DNA from: CAWCTB01 sp963798275
GTDB taxonomy: Bacteria > Acidobacteriota > Terriglobia > Terriglobales > Acidobacteriaceae
DNA: 64,000 bases
Direction of reading: 5' to 3'
NCBI GenBank assembly: GCA_963798275.1
Contig: CAWCTB010000025.1
Span: forward strand, 1-64,000
The position numbers were made by a program, and so were the translations under genes. Positions 1 through 8,625 of the stretch are shown here, piece after piece. The stretch's first letter is position 1, and every line of letters starts with the position of its first letter. The notes beneath the pieces were generated by a model. That model was not told the DNA's origin. It was given only the letters and a program-made list of their open reading frames with translations, and did not search any database.

Positions 1-216
1 CCTGGTTTTCTGACACTTGGACCTGGCGGAACGGGCCCGTCCTGAGTCCGGAGCTGCTGGGGAATAAAAAAATTGCGTAAAAAGGGGATACGGCATAGAG
101 ATTCGGTGTAGGATTGTCCGAAAACCGGGAAAAAGAATCTTGGGAATCCCGGTTGATTCGACGCTGACAATAAAACGGCACAACGACTAGACATCCCCAG
201 TCTCGAGGAGGATAGA

Positions 217-905
217 ATGCGAACTGTATCAAATGCTGATCCTGCTGCTGCTTCTCCCTTCGGCGTTCTCCTTGCACGCCGACGTGACAGTGGGCAATTA
301 CCAAAGCGGTGATTGCCTTCCCTTTAATTGCAACAACGATTCCACTGCATCCTCGCCGCTTGACTACCAGCAAGTCTACGGCTCAACCGCGTTTCCCGGA
401 ACCATCACCATCAACTCGCTGACCTGGTACTTCGCGGAGCAGTTCGGTGGAATCTCGACTATGCTGACGGAAACCTACGAGGGTCCTCTCTTACACCAAC
501 ACTCCGGTCAATGGCTTGAGCGACAATCTGGCTTCGAATCGCGGAGCAGACTATTCGTTCTTCGCTTCCTTCTCGGGCGGACAGAATCTGGATCCCAGCT
601 TCACGATCGGTGGCACGCCATTCGTCTATAACCCGGCGATGGGCAACCTGCTGGTCGAGATCTTCGCAGCCAACCAGCCCTACTTCCCGAATGGGTCGGG
701 GAATGGCTATGAAGAATCCGATGATTCGGGCTCCATCGTTAGCCGCGCTGCGGCCACGCCCAACTTCGATTACGGTCCCGGCCCAATTGGGCTGGTAACG
801 ACTTTCGGCACCGGCGCCGCTACGCCTGAGCCCGGAACCTTGGTGACGTTCGGCTTTGGCGTTCTTGGTCTGGGTGGGGTCGTTCGCCGCAAGCTGAACC
901 TGTAA
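217..905 (+). pseudogene. PEP-CTERM sorting-domain exported protein, frameshifted
   Basis: The C-terminus ends with a classic PEP-CTERM tail: a TPEPGTL motif, a hydrophobic Gly/Leu segment and a final basic VVRRKLNL. Proteins of this type are exported and handled by the exosortase system. The coding signal is broken. A purine-rich ribosome site (gaggagg, 204-210) precedes ATG 217, but the signal peptide (LILLLLLPSAFSLHA) is read in another frame from about 233. The frame changes again near 479-490, where TMLTETYE should continue into SYTNTPVNGLSDNLASNRGADY. Two small indels would restore one protein of about 230 residues. These may be sequence errors or real decay. The PEP-CTERM assignment is secure, the biological role is not known. 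Confidence 0.75.
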
Positions 906-1379
906 CCTCTACCTAAGGATGCCTGATTAAGTCTGGTTTCGAAGGGGACGGCCTTCAGGCCGTCCGTAAATGTCCCAAAATCACCGCGGCTTCAGCCGCT
1001 GCGGGATTTCGCCGCGACTTGATCAGAGAGTCCCTAAGACAGTAGCGCAAGCAGCCGGGGCACCACGCTCCGGCTCTTTTTGTGCCTCGTTTCGGCTCTG
1101 ATGATTGGTTACCGCCGCCGGTGCAGTCGAGTTCTTCGCCACCATAACGGCCGACGACGTTGGCGGGAAACCCAATTTGTGCTCGATGATCTGGCTACAG
1201 ACGGCACCCGTTTCGTGACATCCTTTCGCGCGCGGCGTCAACACGTTCCTACGACTTACTGAGCCGGCTTCACAGGCTACGGAAAAATGCAGTTTCGTTC
1301 AGCGTTTTGAAGGGGCACGGCTTCGACCGTGCCGTTCTCGGCCCGTAAAATCTGGGCTTTTAGCCGCAAGGGACCTCGG
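906..1379. repeat. Intergenic region with three palindromic (REP-like) units
   Basis: No gene was recognised here. The stretch holds three perfect hairpins: 946-965 (9-bp stem, TC loop), 986-999 (6-bp stem) and 1314-1333 (7-bp stem GGCACGG/CCGTGCC). They resemble other palindromes in this window, for example 17849-17869, and sit near a shared 'gaaggggcacggc' context. None is followed by a T-run, so they look more like dispersed REP-type repeats than intrinsic terminators. The first lies about 40 bases after the PEP-CTERM gene and could still help protect the mRNA 3' end. Confidence 0.5.
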
Positions 1380-1932
1380 TCACACCCTCGCTGCAACTGT
1401 GGTAGTCTGCGGTCCACGGCCTCGACACCCTCGCTCGGTTTCGAGGGTGGGTCCCTCTCCTTCTTCGCTCTGGCCGTCGCGCATCTTGGCAAGGAAGATG
1501 TCGCTGTTGATCTTGTCGTGCAGGAGTTGCCGCAGTTGAGGATTCTGCTCAATCTGCTCCTGCGTGTAGCCGTAGCGTTTGGCATAACGCGCGATGGCAT
1601 CGTCAGTAAAGACCTTTTGCTGCTCGTCGGGGAGCCAGTTTGGGTCGTCCTGTTCGTCGCCTTCCGCTGTTGCCGGAGCCGCTTCGGGTTGGCCGTCCGT
1701 GCCGTCAGTCTCCGTGTCTGCGCTGGTTTCGGGATCTTCCGCAGTCACTTCGATTGCTGGCCGGACGCCGAGGAAACTGGAATGTCTCTCCAGTTCGCTG
1801 CGTCGTCTCGGACGAGGCAGTGGTGGTCGCTGCCGGTTGCGGTGGGTTCGCAATCTGCTCAGTTGTTTCCACGTTGTGCTCCTTATTATTCTCAGCAGTG
1901 GGTCTGCCGAGATTCGGCGGTGGGTCCGCCAA
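1380..1932 (-). pseudogene. Phage scaffold-like protein remnant
   Basis: On the minus strand an acidic, Pro/Glu/Asp-rich polypeptide can be followed. It begins around 1890 (ETTEQIANPPQPAATTT) in one frame and continues from about 1800 in another with AEGDEQDDPNWLPDEQQKVF and DDAIARYAKRYGYTQEQIEQ. A disordered acidic N-terminus followed by a short helical end is what small virion scaffold proteins look like. Its place downstream of a portal-like gene on the same strand fits the phage order portal-scaffold-capsid. At least one frameshift (near 1790) is needed and no capsid gene follows. The family assignment is inference from composition and position only. Confidence 0.35.
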
Positions 1933-2145
1933 AACTTGGGTGCGGTGCTCAGAGTTGTAGTTGAAGCCTCGATTGAGGACGTTAGGCTGTTACGGCCGAT
2001 GACCGCTAATAGATTAGGCAGCGGTTCGTCGGCTTGGAGAACCAATCCTGATTATTTCCGGTTTGTCGCTAGCCTTGATCGGAAACGCCTCGGGCAGAAC
2101 AGTCCTCGTTGGGCGGACAGAGTCGATCCGAGGCGTTTTCGATAA

Positions 2146-2180
2146 GGAGACTAGGAGGAAGCCGCTGGCGCGGCGGACGC
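2146..2180 (+). repeat. Terminal inverted repeat, left end of IS91-like element
   Basis: Thirty-five bases that pair with the reverse complement of 4531-4565 with two mismatches. The core gccgctggcgcggcggacgc is identical in both copies. Just outside (2080-2092 against 2128-2140) a further inverted repeat built on aacgcctcgg could form a hairpin next to the element end. Confidence 0.8.
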
Positions 2181-2383
2181 GGGCCTATGGGATTTGGATG
2201 GCCGCCTGGAGTCGGATTGCGAGGCCAGAGGGCGCCGTGGGTGTGCGAAAGCTCGCTGGTGATCATGGGTCGAGCGGCAAACGGATGGAATGGAAGGTTG
2301 GAAAAGGGGCAATCGCGACAAGGTGGAGACACGACGGCGTCGGCGTGCTGGCGCACATCCAAGCGTCGTTACCGACCCAGCTA

Positions 2384-3566
2384 CTAGGAAGAATCGAAGT
2401 ACGTACATGTTGATAGTTCCGCGGCTATAAATCTCTGAATGACGATCATCGGCGCGCCGCAGCGGGGACAATGCCAAAGGGAGGAACTGTCGGAATGGAC
2501 TTCGTGGGCTCTGGCTTCTCGCGGCATCGAGCAACTGCAACCCAGCAGTTGTCGGCATAGCGCCAGGCGAGAGAGGCGGAAGCGATTAGCGAGAAACCCG
2601 AAGTGACGGATGCGTACGAAGCTTCTGGGTAGTACGTGCAGAAAGAAGCGCCGCAAGAACTCAGTTCCCGTCAGAGTCATCTGGCTTTGTTTGCCCCCGT
2701 GGGCGTAATCCCTCCACCGGAACGTCACGCGCTCTTGTTCGAAGGCTAACAAGCGGTGATTGGAAATCGCCACGCGGTGGGTGTAGCGCCCCAGATAGCG
2801 CAACACCTGCAGCGGACCACCGAAGGCGGGCTTGGCATAGACCACCCAGTCGTGCCGATGGAGATGACGGAGCAGTTTTGCAAACTGTTGTTGGTCGGCG
2901 AGATCCCCAGCCGGGCCTGCACACTGTAACTTCTTACGACGGTGGAGGCGTTTCAGACCGGCGAGGAACTTGCCGCGAAAGACGCGACTCAAGACTTTGA
3001 CGGGTAAGAAAAAAAGGATAGCGCGGGCGCAGCCATCGACGATGATCCAGCGAGAGCCCGCCCGCGGGAATGACACAGTGAATGTGGGGATGCAGGAGTA
3101 GGTTCTGCCCCCAGGTATGCAGGATGGCGATCACGCCGATCTCGGCTCCGAGGTGTTTCGCATCGGATGCGATTTCCAGCAAGGTTTGCGCAGTAGCGGT
3201 GAACAACAGATCGTAAAACAGGCGTGGGTTCTCCAACGCCAGCCCATTCAGTTCGTGAGGCACAGTGAACACGACATGGAAATAGCCGGTGTCGAGGAGA
3301 TCGCGTTGCCGTGCTGTGATCCAACGCTCACGAGCTTGCGCCTGACACTTGGGGCAGTGGCGATTGCGACACGAGTTGTAGGAGATGGCCTGATACCCGC
3401 AGCTCTGGCAGGCATCGCGATGCCCACCCAGGGCAGCGGTGCGGCAGCGCTGAATGGCTCGCAAGGCCTTAAGCTGCTGGAAATCCAAGCTCGATCGATA
3501 GCGGTCGAGAAAACTCTGGCCTTGGGCGCGGAGGATGTCAGCCACCTCCACGGCGGGCCGAGTCAT
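2384..3566 (-). CDS. IS91 family HUH transposase (frameshifted at a T7 run)
   Basis: The N-terminal part carries the IS91/IS801 zinc-binding signature (CQSCG followed by CRNRHCPKCQ) and the metal-binding HUH motif HIHCVIPAGG. The C-terminal part carries RYLGRYTHRVAISNHRL, the region with the catalytic tyrosines, and ends in a CPRCG zinc knuckle. The halves lie in different frames. The switch is at a homopolymer of seven A on the plus strand (3009-3015). With six bases the peptide would read RYPFFLPVKVLSRVFRGKF without a break, giving about 393 residues. This could be a sequence error, an inactivating slip, or transcriptional slippage making full-length protein at low level. Its ATG overlaps the integrase stop, so the two are translationally coupled. 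Confidence 0.85.
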
Positions 3567-4459
3567 GGGTTCTTTTTACGGTGGTACTGACGGTTAACTT
3601 CCTCCATACGAGACAGCTGCAACCCTTCCAGGGGATTGGCGACGGCCCGTAAATGCCGTTGCGACAGATGCAGGTATTTTGCCGTCGTTTCCAGATCACC
3701 GTGGCCCAGTAAAATCTGAATGGTGCGTAGGTCTGTCCCCGCTTCCAGCAGGTGTGTGGCGAAGCTGTGCCGCAAGCAATGAGGGCTGACTCGCTTGGTG
3801 AGACCTGCGTGGCGAGCAGCTTCTTTACAGGCATACCACACGGTCTTGTCGGAGATGGGTTGTTCCTTGCCGCGCTTGCGTTCGCTGCTGGGGAACAGAT
3901 AGATGTGTGGCTTTTTCCAGCGCCAGTATTCTCGCAGGGTTTCTAACAGCGCCGGGCTGAGAGGAATGTCACGGCCGGCGCCGCCCTTTCCGCGTTCCAC
4001 GCGGATCATCATGCGCTGGCTGTCGATGTCGCTAACCTTCAAGAGAGACACTTCGGTGCGCCGCATCCCCGTGCCGTAGAGGGTCATCAGCAGGGCGCGC
4101 TGCAGAAGGTTCCCGGCGGCATTGATGAGCCGCGCGACTTCCTCCAGACTCAACACCGTGGGGAGTCGTCGGTGATCCTTGGGATAGGGCAAATCTTCTC
4201 GAAACTCGTGTCGCTTGAGAGTTCGGATGAAGAAGAAGCGCAGTGCCGCGACACGGGCAATCACAGTGCCGACGGCGAGCTTGCGCTCTCGGAGCAGGTA
4301 GGCCTGGTAGCTTCGCAGCTCATCGGGTCCGAGTTTATCCGGTGACTTGCCAAAATGCCGGGCAAAGCTCGCTACCGCCTGCAAGTAATAGCGGGTCGTA
4401 CTCTTCGAATAGTTGCGACGCTGAAGTTCCTCCAGCATCATCTGGCGTAGACGGGTCAC
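3563..4459 (-). CDS. Tyrosine recombinase/integrase of the IS91-like element
   Basis: A 298-residue XerC/D-like tyrosine recombinase. An N-terminal SAM-like core-binding domain (about 1-90) precedes the catalytic domain, in which all expected residues are visible: Arg133 (GTGMRRTEV), a Lys near 158, His227 and Arg230 (HCLRHSFATHLLEAG), His253 (LLGHGDLETT) and the nucleophile Tyr262 (AKYLHLS). It should cut and rejoin DNA through a 3'-phosphotyrosine. It is the first gene of the element, with the transposase starting inside its stop codon. Such two-gene IS91 relatives exist, but what the recombinase contributes to transposition is not established from this sequence. Confidence 0.9.
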   Translation of the reverse strand: MTRLRQMMLEELQRRNYSKSTTRYYLQAVASFARHFGKSPDKLGPDELRSYQAYLLRERKLAVGTVIARVAALRFFFIRTLKRHEFREDLPYPKDHRRLPTVLSLEEVARLINAAGNLLQRALLMTLYGTGMRRTEVSLLKVSDIDSQRMMIRVERGKGGAGRDIPLSPALLETLREYWRWKKPHIYLFPSSERKRGKEQPISDKTVWYACKEAARHAGLTKRVSPHCLRHSFATHLLEAGTDLRTIQILLGHGDLETTAKYLHLSQRHLRAVANPLEGLQLSRMEEVNRQYHRKKNP

Positions 4460-4530
4460 AAGAGTCTCCTTTCTCTGTGACCCACACTACGTCACGTACT
4501 ACCACAATGCTGGGTTCGCCATACGCGGTA

Positions 4531-4565
4531 GCGTCCGCCGCGCCAGCGGCTTCGTCCTAGTCGCC
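4531..4565 (-). repeat. Terminal inverted repeat, right end of IS91-like element
   Basis: Partner of 2146-2180, 33 of 35 bases in common when reverse complemented. It lies about 70 bases upstream of the integrase start, so any promoter for the two element genes must lie within or just inside it. Confidence 0.8.
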
Positions 4566-4617
4566 TAATGGGAACCTATCTTCTTCGGAGTCCTCTGCTG
4601 GCTCAAACTGATCCCCT

Positions 4618-4842
4618 TCACGCCCCCAGCAGCTCCTGCATGAACGTCTCATACGCTTGCGCCTTGGCCGCGTAATCCGCCGCGACCTCCGGGTCGCGCG
4701 GAACGTGCGCCATGTGCTGCGCACAGGCCCGACGGCACTCGTCGGCCTTCATCTCGCAGAACTTCTCCAGCACCGCCTTGAGGTGTGTGCTGTCCTTCAG
4801 GTCTTCCAGCACCTGCCGTTCCAGTTCGGAGAAGTCCATCAT
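4618..4842 (-). CDS. Small phage-associated protein, unknown function
   Basis: A 74-residue acidic helical protein (MMDFSELERQVLEDLKD start, CEMKADECRRACAQHMAHV in the middle). Its ATG overlaps the end of the preceding portal-like reading frame (ATGA-type overlap at 4839-4842), showing it belongs to the same old transcription unit. It resembles the short proteins often found between portal and scaffold genes in phages and prophages, but no named family was recognised. It is intact, unlike its neighbours. The IS91-like element lies immediately downstream. Confidence 0.5.
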   Translation of the reverse strand: MMDFSELERQVLEDLKDSTHLKAVLEKFCEMKADECRRACAQHMAHVPRDPEVAADYAAKAQAYETFMQELLGA

Positions 4843-5523
4843 GCGCCGTGCCCCGCCGCCGCGGGCTTTTGCTGGCTCGCGTCCGGCTGCTCGGCCGCCG
4901 ACAGCAAGTTGCTGGCGTGGTCGGCCGCCTGCGACAACTTACCGACCGCATTGATCGTGGCCTCGTGCTTGAGTTCCTCGCTCGGTTGCAGCCCCAGCAT
5001 CGGCAGAATCTGGTTCTGCACGTCCTCCGGCAGCTTGTCGAACGGCATGGACAGCGAGATGTTGATCTTCGCCGGCGGAGACCGAGGACTTCGGCTGCTC
5101 CGGCTTGATGTAGCTGTCCGGGTCGCCAATCCCGCGAATCGTGCCCAGATGGAACCGCACCACCTTGCGAATGTCGATCACGTCCGGCGCCGAGAGTGCC
5201 ACTTGCTCCAGATCGTTCGCCGCCGCCCTCCGCAGGTCGTCGTCCACCGCGAGGTACGAGCCAGCCTCAGCTTCCACCTGGAAGTCCTCTTGAATCTCCA
5301 GCGGGTTGACGCGGATTGCCGCCGTCTTGCCGTAGCCGCTGGACAACACCCACTGCTCCGGCTGCATCACCGCAGGGTCGAAGTTGACGCCGCGCTCCGC
5401 CAGCTCCTGCGGGTCCATCTGCGACAGCATCTTCCGCAGCTCCGGCGACCAGTTTCGAGGAACTGGAGGGCCTGATCGAATCTGGGCTCGCGACGTCCCG
5501 TTCGTTCGACTCAGCGAAAGCAA
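4839..5523 (-). pseudogene. Phage portal-like protein, C-terminal fragment, frameshifted
   Basis: Reading from about 5470 down, the peptide includes WSPELRKMLSQMDPQELAER, SGYGKTAAIRVNPLEIQEDF, GSYLAVDDDLRRAAANDLEQ and VVRFHLGTIRGIGDPDSYIK. Near 5070 the frame shifts, and the sequence goes on as SPPAKINISLSMPFDKLPED through to QQKPAAAGHGA at 4839. The organisation (mixed alpha/beta segment, long helical tail) and the coupled small gene downstream suggest the C-terminal part of a portal or head-tail connector protein. There is no N-terminal half upstream. The phage origin is inferred from the combination of three adjacent remnants rather than from a named motif. Confidence 0.4.
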
Positions 5524-5852
5524 TTTCTACAATTGCCAGGTTACTTTCGTGCCCTCGCCCTGCATTTTTTTCTTCCATCCACAATTCACCAGTGCCTACA
5601 CTGCGGTCGAGGACGCGTATTGGTGTCCGCTGGCTTCGCTGCTGAGCTAAGTTCTTTGATATGAAGATTTTGCCTGTAACCCTCACGCACTCAAGATTTT
5701 GCGGGGAATTCTTTTTTCTGGTCGTTTGTTTTCAATATTTTGCGAGCAACCGGGGGAGGGGGTACCTCGTTATCGGACGTGATTTTCTGACGCAGACTTC
5801 CCGGATTGGGCGACCTTTGCCTCCGCTCAAAAAGCGGTGATAGCTTTGGCGG
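5524..5852. other. Intergenic stretch with AT-rich direct repeats
   Basis: No gene is visible. The sequence AAGATTTTGC occurs at 5664-5673 and 5693-5702, and a variant AATATTTTGC at 5734-5743. A G-rich run (gggggaggggg) follows near 5752. The base composition is clearly more AT-rich than the flanking genes. It separates the phage remnants from the resident metabolic genes and could mark the old prophage edge, but no attachment site was identified. Confidence 0.4.
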
Positions 5853-6302
5853 ATGCTGAAGAACCGTTCCGTTCCGGCCAACGCGGTTTTACCGCACGTG
5901 ACCTATCCCAACGTTGCCGATGCCGTCGCATGGCTCACCGCCACCTTCGGCTTCACCGAGCACTACCGCTATGGCGAGCCCGGCGGGACCGTCCAGGGTG
6001 CGCAGATGTTTTTTGGCGATGCCTGCATCATGCTGGACCTCGCACGTCCCGGCCGCGCCAGCCCGGCGCAGCTCGGTCAGCGAACCCAGAGCCTGACGGT
6101 GTTTGTCGACGATGTCGATGCGCACTACCAGCGGACGAAAGCGGCCGGCGCCAAAATCGTCGAGGAGCTGAACGAAACCATGTACGGCGAACGCCAGTAC
6201 GGAGTCGAGGACCTCGGAGGCCATTTCTGGCTGTTCTCGCAGCACGTGCGCGACGTGAGCCCCGACGAGTGGGGAGCGACCATCGCCCGACGCAGAGAGT
6301 AG
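5853..6302 (+). CDS. VOC (glyoxalase/bleomycin-resistance fold) family protein
   Basis: A 149-residue protein with the beta-alpha-beta-beta-beta layout of the vicinal oxygen chelate fold: a first module with PHVTYPNVADAVAWLTATFG and GGTVQGAQMFFGDACIMLDL, and a second with LTVFVDDVDAHYQRTKAAGA and GERQYGVEDLGGHFWLFSQH. The C-terminal module has the RxYxxxDPxGH-like pattern. Members act as metal-dependent dioxygenases, isomerases or antibiotic-binding proteins, and the substrate cannot be read from the sequence. It starts at ATG 5853 and ends 79 bases before the oxidase gene on the same strand. Confidence 0.85.
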   Translation: MLKNRSVPANAVLPHVTYPNVADAVAWLTATFGFTEHYRYGEPGGTVQGAQMFFGDACIMLDLARPGRASPAQLGQRTQSLTVFVDDVDAHYQRTKAAGAKIVEELNETMYGERQYGVEDLGGHFWLFSQHVRDVSPDEWGATIARRRE

Positions 6303-6381
6303 TCCCAAATCAGACTCGCGGCGGAGTCGTCTCGTCTGCCTCTCGCATCGCCGAAGGGCCGCTTGCAGTACCATACTGGCA

Positions 6382-7569
6382 ATGGCCAGGGTTGCGGACG
6401 TGATCGTCGTCGGTTTGGGGGCAGTGGGCAGCGCGGCGCTGTATCAGGCTGCGCGCGCGGGCGCCCACGTCATCGGCATCGACCGCTTCAACCCGCCGCA
6501 TGACCAGGGCTCCTCGCACGGCGAGACCCGCATCACCCGCCAGGCCATCGGCGAAGGCCGCGAATTTGTTCCCCTGGTGTTGCGCTCCAACCAGATCTGG
6601 GAAGAGCTGGAAGCCGCTACCGGCCGCGAACTGCTCACCCGCAATGGCGCGCTCATCCTGGCCTCGCCCAGCGTTGCCGGCAACCACCACGGCTCAACCT
6701 CTTTTTTGCAGGACACCATCGACGCCGCGCACCAGTTCCACATCGCGCACGAGTTGCTCACCTCGGAAGAGATTCGCCACCGCTATCCGCAGTTCCGCAT
6801 TGAGCACGACGAGCAAGCGTACTTCGAGCCCGGAGCTGGATACCTTCGTCCCGAAGCCTGCGTCGAGACCCAGCTCGCCATGGCAAGGCACTTCGGCGCA
6901 GCGCTGCACACGCGCGAGATGGTGCTCAGCGTCACGCCCTCAGGCAACGCGGTTGAGGTCATGACCGACAAGGCCACCTACTTCGCCGCGCAGGTGATCG
7001 TGACCGCCGGACCTTGGATTGCGCGCCTGCTGCCGGCTGAGATGGCTTCGCACTTCAAGGTCTATCGTCAGGTGCTGCACTGGTTCGCTCTCGCGCGCAA
7101 TCTTGAGCTCTATGCCGAGGAGCGCTTCCCGGTCTTTATCTGGATCACCGGCGAGACGGCGCACGACATGCTGTACGGCTTTCCGGCGGTCGATGGGCCG
7201 CACAACGGGGTAAAGATCGCCACCGAGCGCTATGAGGGTACCGTCGATCCTGACGAGGTGCCGCGCGACGTAGCCGAGGAAGAGATCGCTCGCACCTATT
7301 CGCAGTACATCGCGCCACGCTTCCCGGATGTCTCGTCCACCTGCCTGCGCAGCACCACCTGCCTGTACACGGTCACGCCTGACGCCCGCTTCGTCATCGG
7401 CCACCCCTGCGACAGCGATCGCATCTTGTTTGCCTCGGCGTGTTCGGGGCACGGCTTCAAGCACTCCGCAGCCCTGGGCGAAGCGCTGGCCGATCGCGCG
7501 CTAGGGCGAACGCCCCGAGTCGACCTCACTCCGTTCAGTGCCGATCGGTTTCGAACTCTTGCGGGATAG
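6382..7569 (+). CDS. solA: FAD-dependent sarcosine / N-methyl-L-tryptophan oxidase
   Basis: A 395-residue flavoprotein of the monomeric sarcosine oxidase family. The N-terminus has the dinucleotide-binding motif (VIVVGLGAVGSAALYQAARA). The C-terminal part contains TTCLYTVTPD, in which Cys327 corresponds to the cysteine that binds FAD covalently in bacterial sarcosine and N-methyltryptophan oxidases, and ends with SGHGFKHSAALGEALADRAL, the closing FAD-contact loop. It should oxidatively demethylate a secondary N-methyl amino acid, producing formaldehyde and H2O2. Which amine is used is not decidable here, so the symbol is by family. It may be co-transcribed with the VOC gene just upstream. Confidence 0.88.
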   Translation: MARVADVIVVGLGAVGSAALYQAARAGAHVIGIDRFNPPHDQGSSHGETRITRQAIGEGREFVPLVLRSNQIWEELEAATGRELLTRNGALILASPSVAGNHHGSTSFLQDTIDAAHQFHIAHELLTSEEIRHRYPQFRIEHDEQAYFEPGAGYLRPEACVETQLAMARHFGAALHTREMVLSVTPSGNAVEVMTDKATYFAAQVIVTAGPWIARLLPAEMASHFKVYRQVLHWFALARNLELYAEERFPVFIWITGETAHDMLYGFPAVDGPHNGVKIATERYEGTVDPDEVPRDVAEEEIARTYSQYIAPRFPDVSSTCLRSTTCLYTVTPDARFVIGHPCDSDRILFASACSGHGFKHSAALGEALADRALGRTPRVDLTPFSADRFRTLAG

Positions 7570-7804
7570 CTATCGCGGCGTGGTATGGAGAGCGCAGGTG
7601 TTGCTCGATGCAATTGGTCAGGGAAATTCGCGGCGACCGTTTTTGCCTGGCCGGAAAACTCTATCCGCTCCCGCGATAAGGTCTTGATCGCGGGGATCAT
7701 GATGGCGAGTGCCGGTTTCTGTGACTTTCGTTCTGCGCGATAGACCTATCAAGTGCCGGGCGACTAGAATCTAGGTTCTGACAAAACAAGAGTGGGGGTA
7801 TTTC

Positions 7805-8617
7805 TTGCGTTCGATATTCGGGTTTGTACTGATCTTGTCGACAGTCTGCGCGTTTGCGCAGCAAAGCGATTCCTCTTCGACGCCCGCCAAGCCGCCTGAA
7901 GCTAATCAGGCCGCCTCTGACAACTCGCAGAGCCAGCCGGAAACGCCGCCACCGGCCCAAGCTGCCACTTCCGGACAGCCGAACGCTCCCGAACAGTCCG
8001 GCGCGCAGAACGCGACTCCTGCCTCGAAGCAGCAACCCCAGCGGATCCTCGGCGTCATGCCCAATTTTCGCGCGGTCAGCGCGGGAACGATCCCGCCGCC
8101 TCCCACGCCCAAGCAATCCTTCAAGCTGGCCACCCAGAACAGCTTCGACTACTCGTCGTTCATCTTCGTGGGCATCACCTCCGCCATGGCAGAGGCAACG
8201 GACGCGCACCCAGAACTCGGTAAAGGCATGGGGGGCTTCGGGCAATATTACTGGCGCGGCTTCGTCGACAAGACGGACGGTAATTACTGGGTAATTTTTA
8301 TCTTGCCGACGGTCTTTCATCAGGACACCCGCTACTTCGCCTTGGGAGAGGGCGGCTTCTGGAAGCGCAGCACCTACGCTGCCACCAGCATATTCGTGGC
8401 GCGCAACTATCACGGAGACAATACCTTCAATGTTTCGGAGGTGCTGGGCCGTGGCATCGCTCAGGGCATCTCGACCACCTACTACCCGAGCCAGAGCAAT
8501 ACCAGCGAAAAGCTCGCCGTCAAGTACGCCTATGCCCTGGGGCGCGACGCCCTCACCAACGTCTTTCGCGAGTTCTGGCCGGACATCGCCACCCACGTGT
8601 TGCATCGCCACCCGTAG
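7805..8617 (+). CDS. Secreted protein of unknown function (paralogue of the next gene)
   Basis: A 270-residue exported protein starting at TTG 7805 with a signal peptide (SIFGFVLILSTVCAFAQQ). A Pro/Ala/Gln-rich, probably disordered stretch (about 20-80) is followed by a conserved domain that begins with QPQRILGVMPNFRAVSAG and includes DTRYFALGEGGFWKRSTYAA. This domain is clearly related to the C-terminal half of the opposing gene at 8626-9750 (there QQRVLGFIPNFYASY and DPRYFYRGTGSKKSRLMYAL). The family is common in acidobacterial genomes as an uncharacterised envelope protein. The helix-like segments rich in Gly and aromatic residues could contact membrane. No function can be given. Confidence 0.75.
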   Translation: MRSIFGFVLILSTVCAFAQQSDSSSTPAKPPEANQAASDNSQSQPETPPPAQAATSGQPNAPEQSGAQNATPASKQQPQRILGVMPNFRAVSAGTIPPPPTPKQSFKLATQNSFDYSSFIFVGITSAMAEATDAHPELGKGMGGFGQYYWRGFVDKTDGNYWVIFILPTVFHQDTRYFALGEGGFWKRSTYAATSIFVARNYHGDNTFNVSEVLGRGIAQGISTTYYPSQSNTSEKLAVKYAYALGRDALTNVFREFWPDIATHVLHRHP

Positions 8618-8625
8618 TCAGACTT

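Larger units (their letters stand above)
2146..4565 (-). mobile_element. IS91-like element with integrase and transposase genes and 35-bp inverted repeats
   Basis: The element is bounded by inverted repeats at 2146-2180 and 4531-4565 that match at 33 of 35 positions (by eye). It encodes, in one operon on the minus strand, a tyrosine recombinase and an IS91/IS801-type HUH transposase joined by an ATGA overlap. Canonical IS91 elements move by rolling-circle transposition and lack long terminal inverted repeats, so the ends are unusual. The element sits between phage-like genes of the same orientation (a small protein ending at 4618 and a scaffold-like remnant starting near 1932), implying insertion into a prophage remnant. 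No clear target duplication was seen. Confidence 0.75.

Noticed and set aside
946..965. Palindrome after the first PEP-CTERM gene as a rho-independent terminator
   Set aside because: No T-tract follows on either strand, and similar palindromes occur away from gene ends, so a dispersed repeat is more likely.
1594..2145. Plus-strand frame opposite the scaffold-like remnant
   Set aside because: Ser/Arg/Val-rich shadow of the minus-strand coding signal, with no domain.
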